From: CAZGSG01 sp964528095
GTDB taxonomy: Bacteria > Bacteroidota > Bacteroidia > Chitinophagales > Chitinophagaceae
Direction of reading: 5' to 3'
DNA: 12,308 bases
NCBI GenBank assembly: GCA_964528095.1
Contig: CAZGSG010000172.1
Coordinates: 1-12,308 of the forward strand
The position numbers and the translations under genes were made by a program. The notes under the pieces were generated by a model, which had not been told where the DNA came from, searched no databases, and worked only from the letters and a program-made list of their open reading frames with translations. Every line of letters begins with the position of its first letter. The first letter of the stretch is position 1. Positions 1 through 7,020 of this stretch are shown in pieces.

Positions 1-141
1 TTTTTTTCATCAAGGAAAAAAAGTAAACAGAGTCTTCAACTTCTGAATGAAAGCAATAATTCAAAAATGCAGAATAAGTAAAAGTCTTTATGATAACATG
101 TTCAAACCTTTTAACTAATTTTTTCAGGACAGTAGTGATTT
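1..141. other. Intergenic region downstream of truB
   Basis: AT-rich, with no confident gene. An ATG reading leftwards lies at positions 10-8, followed by lysine codons. A minus-strand gene beginning Met-Lys-Lys could therefore start here and run off the window, but ten bases cannot establish it. The last bases (138-141) belong to a 25-bp repeat that continues into truB. I see no convincing terminator for truB. Confidence 0.4.
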
Positions 142-162
142 TTAATTTTGACTTTTGAATTC
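138..162 (-). repeat. Dispersed 25-bp repeat, copy 1 (forms the end of truB)
   Basis: These 25 bases are identical to 4228-4252, in the same orientation. Read on the minus strand the repeat starts GAATTCAAAAG and breaks into 7-bp units (ATTCAAA, AGTCAAA, ATTAAAA). Here it supplies the last six codons of truB (E-F-K-S-Q-N) and its TAA stop. At the other copy it lies just after a stop codon, so it is probably a mobile or slippage-generated intergenic repeat captured into the reading frame. Confidence 0.85.
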
Positions 163-813
163 TTTCTCAAAGTCTTCCATTGTAGTCGCGTCTTCCAGTT
201 TGAATTCTCCTATGCGTGTGCGGCAGAGTTTGCTCAGGTGGCCATTGCACCCCAGGGTTTTCCCGAAATCATTGGCGAGGCTCCTGATATAGGTACCGGT
301 TGAGCAGACAACCCGGAAATAAACAAGCGGCATTTCAATGCCGGTGATCTCAAATTCACTGATCGTCACTTTTCGCGGTTCGATCTTTACTTCTTTTCCC
401 TGCCTTGCCAGTTCATATACGCGTTTGCCATCAATTTTGATAGCGGAGTGTGCTGGTGGCACCTGCAGGATCTCACCGGTAAATTGTATGGTCGCCGCCC
501 TGATCATTTCCTCCGTAAGGTGATCAACCGGCATAAAATCCTGGGGTTCGCTTTCGAGATCATAAGTAGGTGTTAGCGCGCCCAGGGTGATGGAGCCCGT
601 ATATTCTTTTTCTTTGGCCATGTACTCATTGATCTGTTTGGTATACTTGCCCGTGCATACGATCAGCAGGCCGGTAGCAAGCGGATCCAGTGTGCCGGCA
701 TGGCCTACTTTTTTTATCTGGATGATATTGCGGATCTTTCTTATTACATCAAAAGATGTCCAGCGCAGGGGTTTATCGATGAGTAGAACACGACCTTGTT
801 CGAAAGAATTCAT
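142..813 (-). CDS. truB: tRNA pseudouridine(55) synthase TruB
   Basis: Converts uridine 55 of the tRNA T-loop to pseudouridine in the cytoplasm. Numbered from the ATG at 813 (223 residues), the N-terminus has the substrate-binding DKP..WTSFD segment. The catalytic motif GHAGTLDPLATG lies near residues 37-48, with the nucleophilic Asp at 43. It is followed by PPAHSAIKIDGKRVYELAR (about 119-137) and the STGTYIRSLANDFG segment (about 171-184). It is a short form without an added PUA domain. A TTG at 819 is also in frame, but I prefer the ATG at 813 because a TAnnTTTG promoter element covers the TTG. The last six codons come from a dispersed repeat, so the extreme C-terminus (EFKSQN) is probably not conserved. 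The family assignment is secure. Confidence 0.96.
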   Translation of the reverse strand: MNSFEQGRVLLIDKPLRWTSFDVIRKIRNIIQIKKVGHAGTLDPLATGLLIVCTGKYTKQINEYMAKEKEYTGSITLGALTPTYDLESEPQDFMPVDHLTEEMIRAATIQFTGEILQVPPAHSAIKIDGKRVYELARQGKEVKIEPRKVTISEFEITGIEMPLVYFRVVCSTGTYIRSLANDFGKTLGCNGHLSKLCRTRIGEFKLEDATTMEDFEKEFKSQN

Positions 814-816
814 AGG

Positions 817-824
817 CAAAGTTA
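817..824 (-). promoter_or_regulatory. Promoter -7 element of truB (leaderless transcript likely)
   Basis: On the minus strand this reads TAACTTTG, an exact match to the Bacteroidota -7 consensus TAnnTTTG. It ends three bases before the ATG at 813. Transcription normally starts about four to six bases after this element, so the mRNA would begin at or almost at the start codon. I see no clear TTG-type -33 box; TTTC occurs at about the right distance. Confidence 0.6.
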
Positions 825-843
825 GGGGATGGAGCGAGGAAAT

Positions 844-955
844 GGATACAGGATGGTGGATATTGGGTGGAGGATACTGGATGATGGATATTGGATGATG
901 GATATTGGATGGTGGATGTTAGATGGAGGATATTAGATATTAGATTGGAGATACC
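844..955 (+). repeat. Heptamer tandem array, left arm (16 units)
   Basis: Sixteen consecutive 7-bp units in perfect register with no indel, consensus (G/A)GAT(A/G)(T/G/C)T. Examples are GGATATT, GGATGAT, GGATGGT and AGATATT. The strand shown is G- and T-rich with almost no C. A second array of the same family lies on the opposite strand at 1014-1079. I did not find an open reading frame that would explain it. Confidence 0.9.
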
Positions 956-1013
956 AGCTATGGCGGTATGCAATTAAACAGTAATCATCCTGCTTTTAAA
1001 AGAGCTCATATTC

Positions 1014-1079
1014 ACCATCCAGTATCCACCATCTAATATCTAGTATCTAGTATCCATCATTCAATATCATATACCATCC
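1014..1079 (-). repeat. Heptamer tandem array, right arm (inverted, 8+1 units)
   Basis: Eight contiguous 7-bp units on the minus strand (ACCATCC, AGTATCC, ACCATCT, AATATCT and others, the reverse complements of the left-arm units) run from 1014 to 1069. After a 3-bp slip one more unit lies at 1073-1079. With the left arm this makes a long imperfect inverted repeat around a 58-bp centre (956-1013). It fills the gap between the tamL stop and the truB promoter, so any tamL read-through transcript would contain both arms. Confidence 0.88.
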
Positions 1080-1082
1080 TGA

Positions 1083-3404
1083 TCAGAATATAAACGGATA
1101 CCCGATTCCAAGTTGGAACTGGTCGCCATCAAAGAATTTATAGCCGAAGAATTTGTTTTGTTTTGCTGCAAATTCGGGGGAGGGGCTTGGATCTTTTACT
1201 TTGTAAGCATAATCGAAACGGATGACAAAGAAATTAAAATCTATACGTATGCCGGCCCCTGCGCCTATGGCAATATCTTTTCCGAGCCTGCTCAGTTTAA
1301 AAACTTCTTCCGGTAATCCTGCTTCTTTTTTGAGATACCATATATTACCGATATCGGTGAATAAAGCGCCATTTATTTTGATACCAAAAGGTCTGCCAAT
1401 GGGAAAACGATATTCCGCGTTGGCTTCCAGTTGCACATCCCCATAACGGTCAGGAATACCGGCAGAGCCATTAAAGTTCTTGATTGTTGATCCGGGTCCA
1501 AGCCGTCTCAATGACCAGGCCCGCATACTATTCGGTCCCCCGCTAAAATATTGTTTGAAGAAGGGGAGGAAGTCTCTTTTATCGGGGTTTTTCGTACTAT
1601 TTAATTCATATCCTACACCCGCGAAGAAGCGGAGGGCGATCGATGTTTTATAATATTTGATCAGCCTGGCCAGTTCAGCATCCAGTTTTATAAAACGATA
1701 TAATTGCCGGTCGAGAAATGCATTATTGCGGATAAGCCCCGCAATGAACGGCGAATATTCCAGGTTACTTCGCAATACATTCAACCGGCTGTTCTTTCCG
1801 CCAGTGAGTGTAAAATTGGCAATGATCGAAGAGATAAATCCATCTGTAAAGATATTTTTGAGCGATGGATTTGCGTCGATCAGGTCTTTTAGTCCCTGTC
1901 GTTCGGTCAGGTAGGAGTATTCTATATTAGGGATCTTAATGGTCAGCAATTTATTTCTGCGTTGAAATTCATAGCCCCAGGATCCGTTGAGCGTGGTAAG
2001 ATTATACAGCAATCTTCGTTCGGTATTCGCGGCATTTACCGAAAAAATAGTACGGAAATTATCTCTTAGGCTCCCTGGAATTCTGAAAGGCAGGATCGCC
2101 CGGGGAAAAGAAATATTGTGGTTAAAGCTGAATTGTTGTGTTTGTAAAAACTGGGATGTATCACTGAACCCGACTTCCACTCCATACCTGAAATTGGTGG
2201 TTGCGAGATTGGCCGCTTTTGCGAAATTCCTGTTTGTTACCCCTGCGTTTACACCGATGCCAAACAGGTTGCCTGAAATAGCACTCTGGTTGATACTTCC
2301 TTCAAGATTGGTATTGAATGTATATTTTAATGCGGGCGTCAATCTCACTACATAATCAACCGTATCGGCGTTTTCCCGGGGATACTGGTCTATATTAACC
2401 ATACGCCAGGCACCTATCAGGTTTAGCCTGTTGATGGTACGGATATATCTTCGTAACCGGTAAAGACTATCCTGTGGCAGGAATATATTGGGGGGGAATA
2501 TTTTCGGTTTGTATTTATTACGGTGCTGGATCACTGTTACACCCTCCACTACATCCACCTTACGCGCCAGCCCCAGGGTATCAACAATATTATCAGGATA
2601 CACGGTAACATGCCCGTTATAATATTTCTTAAATTTTGAACTATCCATATTCCTCAGCCGGATCTCCAGATTAGCGGTGGGGTTCTCCCTGCGTTCCCGT
2701 AATTTTTGTAATACTTCCAGTTGTTCAAAAGGATCCAGCGAAGGTTGTAGTAAAGCTACATCCAGTGTATCCCATAACCCGATGAGGTCATTACTGGTAA
2801 AATAGAGATAACCATTATTACGATAGAGTTCTGTAAGCCGGTCACGCTCCGCGGCAATAACATCTTTGGCAAATGGGGCTCCTTTTTTCAGCAGCGATTC
2901 TTTTTTTGTTGAATCGGCAAGACGCTGTAGTTCAGGATCGCGAAGATTAAAGCTGATCGAATCAAGTTTGACCACTTTGCCCGGCGTAACGAAGAAGTTG
3001 ACGGTGGTGCGGTACTGATCGGGTTTCTCAAACTTGACCTGCCGTGTATAATACATCGTATCATGAAAATAGCCCAGTGAAACAAGCAGGGCCCGCATGA
3101 AAATGATCGATTTGTCCGCATTGGTACTATCATACACCGGCGGATTTTTCATAACACTCCAGAGTATTTTGTCGACCTTGCCTATTTGCATGCTGTCGTC
3201 GAGCTGCCCGTACAACCCTCCTTCCAGTGCTTCTTTTTCCTCATTGGAGAAGTTGCCTATAAGGTTGATATTTGTTTTATAAACAAAGGGCTTATCCGGC
3301 TGGTATTTTTTGACAATGACACAGGAGGAGAACCCAAAAAGCAAATAACCGGCAATCAATGCTGTAGAAAGAATCCTGTAAAATGGTAGCTTGCCGGATA
3401 ACAT
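1083..3404 (-). CDS. tamL: TamL-like outer-membrane assembly lipoprotein (BamA/TamA superfamily)
   Basis: Predicted outer-membrane beta-barrel of the Omp85 superfamily; the Bacteroidota TamL branch works with TamB in outer-membrane biogenesis. From the ATG at 3404 the product is 773 residues. It begins with a lipoprotein signal peptide: basic start, hydrophobic stretch, then FGFSSC with the lipidated Cys at 28. Residues of about 40-350 look like POTRA-type periplasmic repeats. The rest is a 16-strand-type barrel with the conserved GGPNSMRAW segment near 622-630 (counterpart of the BamA loop-6 motif) and a terminal strand ending GIGYPFIF. An in-frame ATG at 3455 would add 17 residues before the signal peptide and overlap the divergent neighbour, so I reject it. 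The TamL name rests on the lipobox plus barrel combination. Confidence 0.88.
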   Translation of the reverse strand: MLSGKLPFYRILSTALIAGYLLFGFSSCVIVKKYQPDKPFVYKTNINLIGNFSNEEKEALEGGLYGQLDDSMQIGKVDKILWSVMKNPPVYDSTNADKSIIFMRALLVSLGYFHDTMYYTRQVKFEKPDQYRTTVNFFVTPGKVVKLDSISFNLRDPELQRLADSTKKESLLKKGAPFAKDVIAAERDRLTELYRNNGYLYFTSNDLIGLWDTLDVALLQPSLDPFEQLEVLQKLRERRENPTANLEIRLRNMDSSKFKKYYNGHVTVYPDNIVDTLGLARKVDVVEGVTVIQHRNKYKPKIFPPNIFLPQDSLYRLRRYIRTINRLNLIGAWRMVNIDQYPRENADTVDYVVRLTPALKYTFNTNLEGSINQSAISGNLFGIGVNAGVTNRNFAKAANLATTNFRYGVEVGFSDTSQFLQTQQFSFNHNISFPRAILPFRIPGSLRDNFRTIFSVNAANTERRLLYNLTTLNGSWGYEFQRRNKLLTIKIPNIEYSYLTERQGLKDLIDANPSLKNIFTDGFISSIIANFTLTGGKNSRLNVLRSNLEYSPFIAGLIRNNAFLDRQLYRFIKLDAELARLIKYYKTSIALRFFAGVGYELNSTKNPDKRDFLPFFKQYFSGGPNSMRAWSLRRLGPGSTIKNFNGSAGIPDRYGDVQLEANAEYRFPIGRPFGIKINGALFTDIGNIWYLKKEAGLPEEVFKLSRLGKDIAIGAGAGIRIDFNFFVIRFDYAYKVKDPSPSPEFAAKQNKFFGYKFFDGDQFQLGIGYPFIF

Positions 3405-3422
3405 AATAAAAACCAGGGAATA

Positions 3423-4154
3423 ATGCTTGTTAAATCGAAGGCCAAATATATTCAAAGTTTAGGCCAGAAAAAACACCGGGATGAAGAAGGGCTCTTTATC
3501 GCGGAGGGTCCCAAGATCGTCGCAGAAATGATAAGTACCGTTCCCGAAGCGGTGCAGGAGGTATATGCACTCAGGGAATGGATCAGCAGCAATGAAAACA
3601 AACTTGCCGGAAAACAAATACAGGAAGTATCAGCGGATGAATTAGGAAAAATTTCACAGCTCAGCACAGCAAATAATGTACTTGCCGTACTTAAAAAATT
3701 TCCCTCGCCGGTCATTCGATCACAGGGAACAATTTCGCTGGTACTGGACGGTATACAGGATCCCGGCAACCTGGGCACCATCATCCGTATTGCCGATTGG
3801 TTTGGCATTTCGCAACTGATCTGCAGCCCGGAATGCGCCGATCAGTACAATCCCAAAGTTGTGCAATCTACCATGGGCAGTATCCTGCGGGTAAAATTAT
3901 TGTATACCGGGCTGGAAGAATGGCTGAGTGCCCAATCGGCCATAGCGATATACGCGGCTGCTTTATCCGGAAAGGACGTGACAGCTATGAAAAAAATAAA
4001 AGAAGGCATCATTGTGATCGGCAACGAATCAAAAGGCATCAGCAATGATATATTTCAACTCGTAAATGTAAAAATTACAATTCCTGGCAAAGGGCACGCA
4101 GAATCATTAAATGCCGCGGTAGCCACCGGCATCATCTTATCGCATCTAACCTGA
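3423..4154 (+). CDS. TrmH/SpoU-family RNA 2'-O-methyltransferase
   Basis: SPOUT-class enzyme that transfers a methyl group from S-adenosylmethionine to a ribose 2'-hydroxyl of rRNA or tRNA; the target cannot be told from sequence. The 243-residue protein starts with a substrate-binding domain (KYIQSLGQKKHRDEEG, FIAEGPK at 26-31). The knotted catalytic domain has motif 1, DPGNLGTIIR, at 113-122 with the catalytic-type Arg 122. Motif 2, IGNESKGIS, is at 199-207, and motif 3, IPGKGHAESLNAAVA, is at 220-234. The length is normal for the family. Its start lies 18 bases from the preferred tamL start on the opposite strand, so the two genes share a very short divergent region. Confidence 0.95.
   Translation: MLVKSKAKYIQSLGQKKHRDEEGLFIAEGPKIVAEMISTVPEAVQEVYALREWISSNENKLAGKQIQEVSADELGKISQLSTANNVLAVLKKFPSPVIRSQGTISLVLDGIQDPGNLGTIIRIADWFGISQLICSPECADQYNPKVVQSTMGSILRVKLLYTGLEEWLSAQSAIAIYAAALSGKDVTAMKKIKEGIIVIGNESKGISNDIFQLVNVKITIPGKGHAESLNAAVATGIILSHLT
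3443..3450 (-). promoter_or_regulatory. Candidate -7 promoter element of tamL, inside the methyltransferase gene
   Basis: The minus strand reads TATATTTG, an exact TAnnTTTG match, about 39 bases upstream of the preferred tamL start at 3404. It lies within the first ten codons of the divergent methyltransferase gene. If used, transcription would start near 3438 and give a leader of about 34 bases. That start lies downstream of the ATG at 3455, which supports the shorter tamL protein. No clear -33 box is visible. Confidence 0.4.
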
Positions 4155-4185
4155 GTAATTTCAAACAAATAAAAATGGATAGTTC

Positions 4186-4232
4186 AAAATGAAAAAATAG
4201 TTCCCTTTTTTTAGCGGCTATTTTTTAATTTT
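4186..4232. terminator. Bidirectional AT-rich hairpin between convergent genes
   Basis: Bases 4186-4200 pair with 4218-4232 across a 17-base loop, with one mismatch in 15 positions (core AAAAAATAG/CTATTTTTT). The site lies between the ends of the methyltransferase and the LolC/E-like permease, where a shared terminator is expected. The stem is almost all A-T pairs, so it is weak in isolation. The T-rich bases after it on the plus strand favour termination of the methyltransferase transcript. Confidence 0.5.
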
Positions 4233-4252
4233 TAATTTTGACTTTTGAATTC
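4228..4252 (-). repeat. Dispersed 25-bp repeat, copy 2 (downstream of the permease stop)
   Basis: Identical over 25 bases to 138-162 and in the same orientation. It begins two bases after the TAG stop of the permease gene and overlaps the right arm of the convergent hairpin. On the other side of that hairpin, 4182-4198 carries a related but diverged A-rich stretch (GTTCAAAATGAAAA) in the opposite orientation. Confidence 0.85.
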
Positions 4253-4254
4253 CC

Positions 4255-5496
4255 CTACCTGAATTGTATCGCTTTCACTGGCTGTATCTTTCTCACCAGC
4301 AAAGAAGGGATCAACAGGATCAGCAGGCATACGACCAGCGTGCCCAGGCAGATGATGAGTACCTGCCACCAGACGATCTCTACGGCTGCCGTGCTCAGGT
4401 AATAAGCTTCTTCTTTTAATTTGATAAAACCTGTTTCCTGTTGCAGGTACAGGAAACCGAGCGCGAGTGCCGCGCCTATTAAAATACCCGTTATGGTAAT
4501 GATCAGGGAATGACGGAGAAAGATCTGTTGAACAGTCCAGTCCGTTGCTCCCAGTGCTTTTAATACACCGATCATTCGTACCCGTTCCAGTACTAAAATG
4601 ATCAGGCAGGTGATCAGGTTGATGACTGCTACAGTGATCATAAAACCGATCAGCACATTGCGGGTGGTATCCTGCATATTCAGCCAGTCAAAAATATTGG
4701 GAGAGATATCGCGGACACTTTTTGTATCCCAGGTTGTGGGAAAATCATCCATATCGTAGATATCTTGTGTCACCTTGTCGATCTTTTTATAATCTTTCAG
4801 GAAGATCTCATAACCGCCAGCTTCGTCGGGTGACCATTGGTTCATACGCCGGATAAATTTCAGGTCTCCTATTGCAAATAACTCATCGTATTCTGCAATA
4901 CCTGTTTTATAGATGCCTGCAACCGTTAAGCGGTCTCTTCCGGGGGCTTCATCATTTTCTCTGAAAAAATATAGCTGGATCTTATCATTCACTTTCAGCT
5001 TCAGTTGTGTGGCAGCATATTCAGAGATAATGATATCCCGGCTATAGCTGCTATCATTGAACCGGATAGGCCTGCCGCCTGTTTTAATGAATTGATTGAT
5101 ATGATCGAAATTGTAGGTACTGTCCAGTCCCTTTACTAACACACCCGAGATATCATCTTTGGTTTTGAGCATTACATATTTGGTCGCAAAGGGGTGAATA
5201 CTCTGTACATCCGGGTTTTTCTTTATTTCTTCTACCAACTGATCATTCTTGATCAGCGGGGTCTCTTCAGTAATAATGGCTTTGAATGGCTGTTTTTCCT
5301 GGACACGGATATGCCCCCAGAAACTGAATACTTTCTGGCTTACCCGCAACTGAAATCCGTTGGCAAATGCCAGGGTGATGATCATCACAGCCACACTGAT
5401 GACCGTAGCACCAATGGATAAGCGGATGATAAACCTTGAAAAAGACCGCTGCTGGTTAAATGCGATGCGGTTTGCTATAAACGCTGCAACCCTCAA
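4255..5496 (-). CDS. LolC/LolE-type (FtsX-like) ABC transporter permease
   Basis: Inner-membrane permease of the MacB/LolCDE family, which drives periplasmic processes, typically release of lipoproteins, using a separate ATPase. The 413-residue protein has the standard layout. Transmembrane helix 1 is at about 25-46, followed by a large periplasmic domain (about 50-275). Helices 2-4 are at about 280-302, 329-350 and 377-400. The cytoplasmic coupling segment ERVRMIGVLKALGATDW (304-320) and the C-terminal RKIQPVKAI are family hallmarks. The only usable start is TTG at 5496: the next Met is inside helix 1, and an in-frame TAA lies upstream. No LolD-like ATPase is in the window, so the partner is elsewhere. 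Lipoprotein release is a family-level inference; other MacB-like roles are possible. Confidence 0.9.
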   Translation of the reverse strand: MRVAAFIANRIAFNQQRSFSRFIIRLSIGATVISVAVMIITLAFANGFQLRVSQKVFSFWGHIRVQEKQPFKAIITEETPLIKNDQLVEEIKKNPDVQSIHPFATKYVMLKTKDDISGVLVKGLDSTYNFDHINQFIKTGGRPIRFNDSSYSRDIIISEYAATQLKLKVNDKIQLYFFRENDEAPGRDRLTVAGIYKTGIAEYDELFAIGDLKFIRRMNQWSPDEAGGYEIFLKDYKKIDKVTQDIYDMDDFPTTWDTKSVRDISPNIFDWLNMQDTTRNVLIGFMITVAVINLITCLIILVLERVRMIGVLKALGATDWTVQQIFLRHSLIITITGILIGAALALGFLYLQQETGFIKLKEEAYYLSTAAVEIVWWQVLIICLGTLVVCLLILLIPSLLVRKIQPVKAIQFR

Positions 5497-5516
5497 ATTG
5501 ATTATTTTGTCTTATT

Positions 5517-5524
5517 CAAAAATA
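5517..5524 (-). promoter_or_regulatory. Candidate -7 promoter element of the LolC/E-like gene
   Basis: The minus strand reads TATTTTTG, an exact TAnnTTTG match, 20 bases upstream of the TTG start codon at 5496. It would give a leader of roughly 15 bases. This supports TTG as the true start, since no start codon lies further upstream before an in-frame stop. Confidence 0.45.
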
Positions 5525-5549
5525 AGCGGATAAAAAGATTTACCCGCTT
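5524..5549. promoter_or_regulatory. Dyad next to the permease promoter (possible operator or terminator)
   Basis: AAGCGG-A-TAAA pairs with TTTA-C-CCGCTT around the four-base loop AAGA: ten pairs and one mismatch. It sits where the -10/-35 spacer of the minus-strand permease promoter would be, and overlaps the -7 element by one base. On the plus strand it is followed by a short T run, so it could instead stop antisense transcription into the DUF5103 gene. The sequence does not decide between these. Confidence 0.35.
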
Positions 5550-5562
5550 TTTGGTTCAATTT

Positions 5563-5591
5563 TCGCAATATTGTAGAACAATAATCGCAAT
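5563..5591 (+). repeat. TCGCAAT direct repeats upstream of the DUF5103 gene
   Basis: TCGCAAT occurs at 5563-5569 and again at 5585-5591, 22 bp apart (about two helical turns). Between them is a small inverted repeat, ATTGT-AGA-ACAAT (5570-5582). The second copy ends five bases before the ATG at 5597. Such spacing suits a dimeric regulator, but this is speculative. I see no TAnnTTTG element for this gene. Confidence 0.3.
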
Positions 5592-5596
5592 TCAGG

Positions 5597-6868
5597 ATGA
5601 AGATCATTCTTTCTTTTTTATTAACCCTTGGTTTCCTTTTTGCAACGGCGCAGCTACCCGATCATATCTATGCGGATAATGTACATTCAGTAAAACTGAG
5701 CAAATACGGCGATGTATATGCTTATCCTGTCCTGTTGCTCAATGCCAATGATCAGCTTGAACTGCATTTTGATGACCTGGATGGCGGAATAAAAAATTAT
5801 TATTATTCTTACCAGTTATGTAATGCAGACTGGACGGTAGCCAATATCCAGACATTTGATTATATCAAAGGGTTTCAATCCACACGGATCACCAATTATC
5901 GTAACTCATCGATTGCCTTTACCAGGTACACACACTACCAGGCCAACCTGCCCGACCGTAATTCGGTTCCTTCCCGTTCAGGAAATTATTTACTTAAGGT
6001 ATTCCTGAATAATGATACCTCAAACCTTGTTTTCACCAAACGAATGCTGGTGATCGACAATAAAATTTCCGTTGCCGCGCAAATATTACAACCCTTCAGT
6101 TCACAATTATTCCGTACCGACCAGCGGGTGCAGGTAATCGTCAACACGGCCAATGCAAGGATCACCTCCATTTCTCCGCAGGATCTTAAGCTGACCGTTT
6201 TGCAAAATAATATCTGGCCCACAGCAGCATATATAGACAGGCCGACGATCTTTCGTGGTAATTATTATGAATACAATGATGATGCGCTTAGTTTTCCCGC
6301 AGGCAGAGAATGGAGATGGATCGATCTGCGAAGTCTGCGGCTTTTGAGCGACAGGATGGCCAACATCGTAGATACAGCCAAACGCATTGATGTATATGTA
6401 AAACCGGATGTGGAAAGAAGACAGCAGGTATATGTATATTATCGTGATCTGAACGGAATATTTACGATAGAGAACAGTGATGGAAATAATCCTTTCTGGC
6501 AAAGCGACTATGCTCATGTTCATTTCACCTATACACCCCCAGGTGGCCAGGCCTATGCAGGAAAAGATGTGTATGTGTTCGGAGAACTGACCAATTATGC
6601 TACGGATGATTCTTCCAGGATGATTTATAACCGGGAGAAGGGTATCTACGAAAGAACATTATACCTGAAACAGGGCTATTACAACTATGCATACGTGACA
6701 AAGAATGCGAGGGATCCCAAAAACAGCCGTTTTTCATTTGAGAATACAGAAGGTGACTATAATAACACGGAAAATAATTACACAGTACTTATCTACTTCC
6801 GCCCATTTGGCGCAAGGGCTGATGAACTGATCGGGTATGCGCAGGTCAATTCGCTGACCAACCGGTAA
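5597..6868 (+). CDS. DUF5103 domain-containing exported protein
   Basis: Protein of 423 residues with a signal peptide (about 1-18, cleavage after ATA before QLPD), so probably periplasmic or outer-surface. Family features are the N-terminal DDLDGGIKNYYYSYQLCNADW stretch (59-79) and a C-terminal beta-sandwich-like part (about 307-400) with VYVFGELTNY and YYNYAYV. That part resembles E-set or carbohydrate-module folds. DUF5103 is a family I know from Bacteroidota; its function is not established. Its start is divergent from the LolC/E-like permease across about 100 bp that holds dyads and repeats, so the two may share regulation. There is no C-terminal sorting domain of the type IX secretion kind. 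Confidence 0.85.
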   Translation: MKIILSFLLTLGFLFATAQLPDHIYADNVHSVKLSKYGDVYAYPVLLLNANDQLELHFDDLDGGIKNYYYSYQLCNADWTVANIQTFDYIKGFQSTRITNYRNSSIAFTRYTHYQANLPDRNSVPSRSGNYLLKVFLNNDTSNLVFTKRMLVIDNKISVAAQILQPFSSQLFRTDQRVQVIVNTANARITSISPQDLKLTVLQNNIWPTAAYIDRPTIFRGNYYEYNDDALSFPAGREWRWIDLRSLRLLSDRMANIVDTAKRIDVYVKPDVERRQQVYVYYRDLNGIFTIENSDGNNPFWQSDYAHVHFTYTPPGGQAYAGKDVYVFGELTNYATDDSSRMIYNREKGIYERTLYLKQGYYNYAYVTKNARDPKNSRFSFENTEGDYNNTENNYTVLIYFRPFGARADELIGYAQVNSLTNR

Positions 6869-7009
6869 AATCAGTTCAGGATTGTCTGTTCATTCTTACC
6901 TGACTAAAAACGCGTAAAACAAGGCAATGTAGATGATTAAAGCCTGAACAAGGAATAATGAACGCTGAACTTTGCTTCATAAATCTCCATCAAATTAGTT
7001 GTGCTTCCT
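6869..7009. other. Intergenic region after the DUF5103 gene
   Basis: No gene seen. A weak stem lies at 6873-6905 (AGT-T-CAGG with CCTGACT, one bulged T, 18-base loop). It is followed by A residues rather than T, so it is a poor terminator candidate. The rest is plain AT-rich sequence leading to the SRP RNA promoter. Confidence 0.4.
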
Positions 7010-7017
7010 TATCTTTG
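7010..7017 (+). promoter_or_regulatory. Promoter -7 element of the SRP RNA gene
   Basis: TATCTTTG is an exact TAnnTTTG match that ends about four bases before the expected 5' end of the SRP RNA. This position is right for the -7 element and fixes the RNA start near 7021-7023. No clear -33 TTG at the usual spacing was found; a TTG at 6999-7001 is too close. Confidence 0.65.
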
Positions 7018-7020
7018 CGG

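Noticed and set aside
1..10. Possible start of a leftward gene (Met-Lys-Lys)
   Set aside because: Only three codons are visible, so it cannot be supported as a CDS.
844..950. G-quadruplex from repeated GG pairs in the left array
   Set aside because: Only two-G tracts are present apart from one GGG, so any quadruplex would be weak; the 7-bp repeat explains the pattern better.
844..1079. CRISPR-like or protein-coding reading of the heptamer arrays
   Set aside because: Units are 7 bp with no spacers. The frames through the array (for example 773-973 minus, 587-898 plus) give only low-complexity peptides that run antisense into or out of truB.
1987..2355. 122-codon plus-strand frame opposite tamL
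   Set aside because: Fully antisense to a gene with clear family motifs; the product has no recognisable features.
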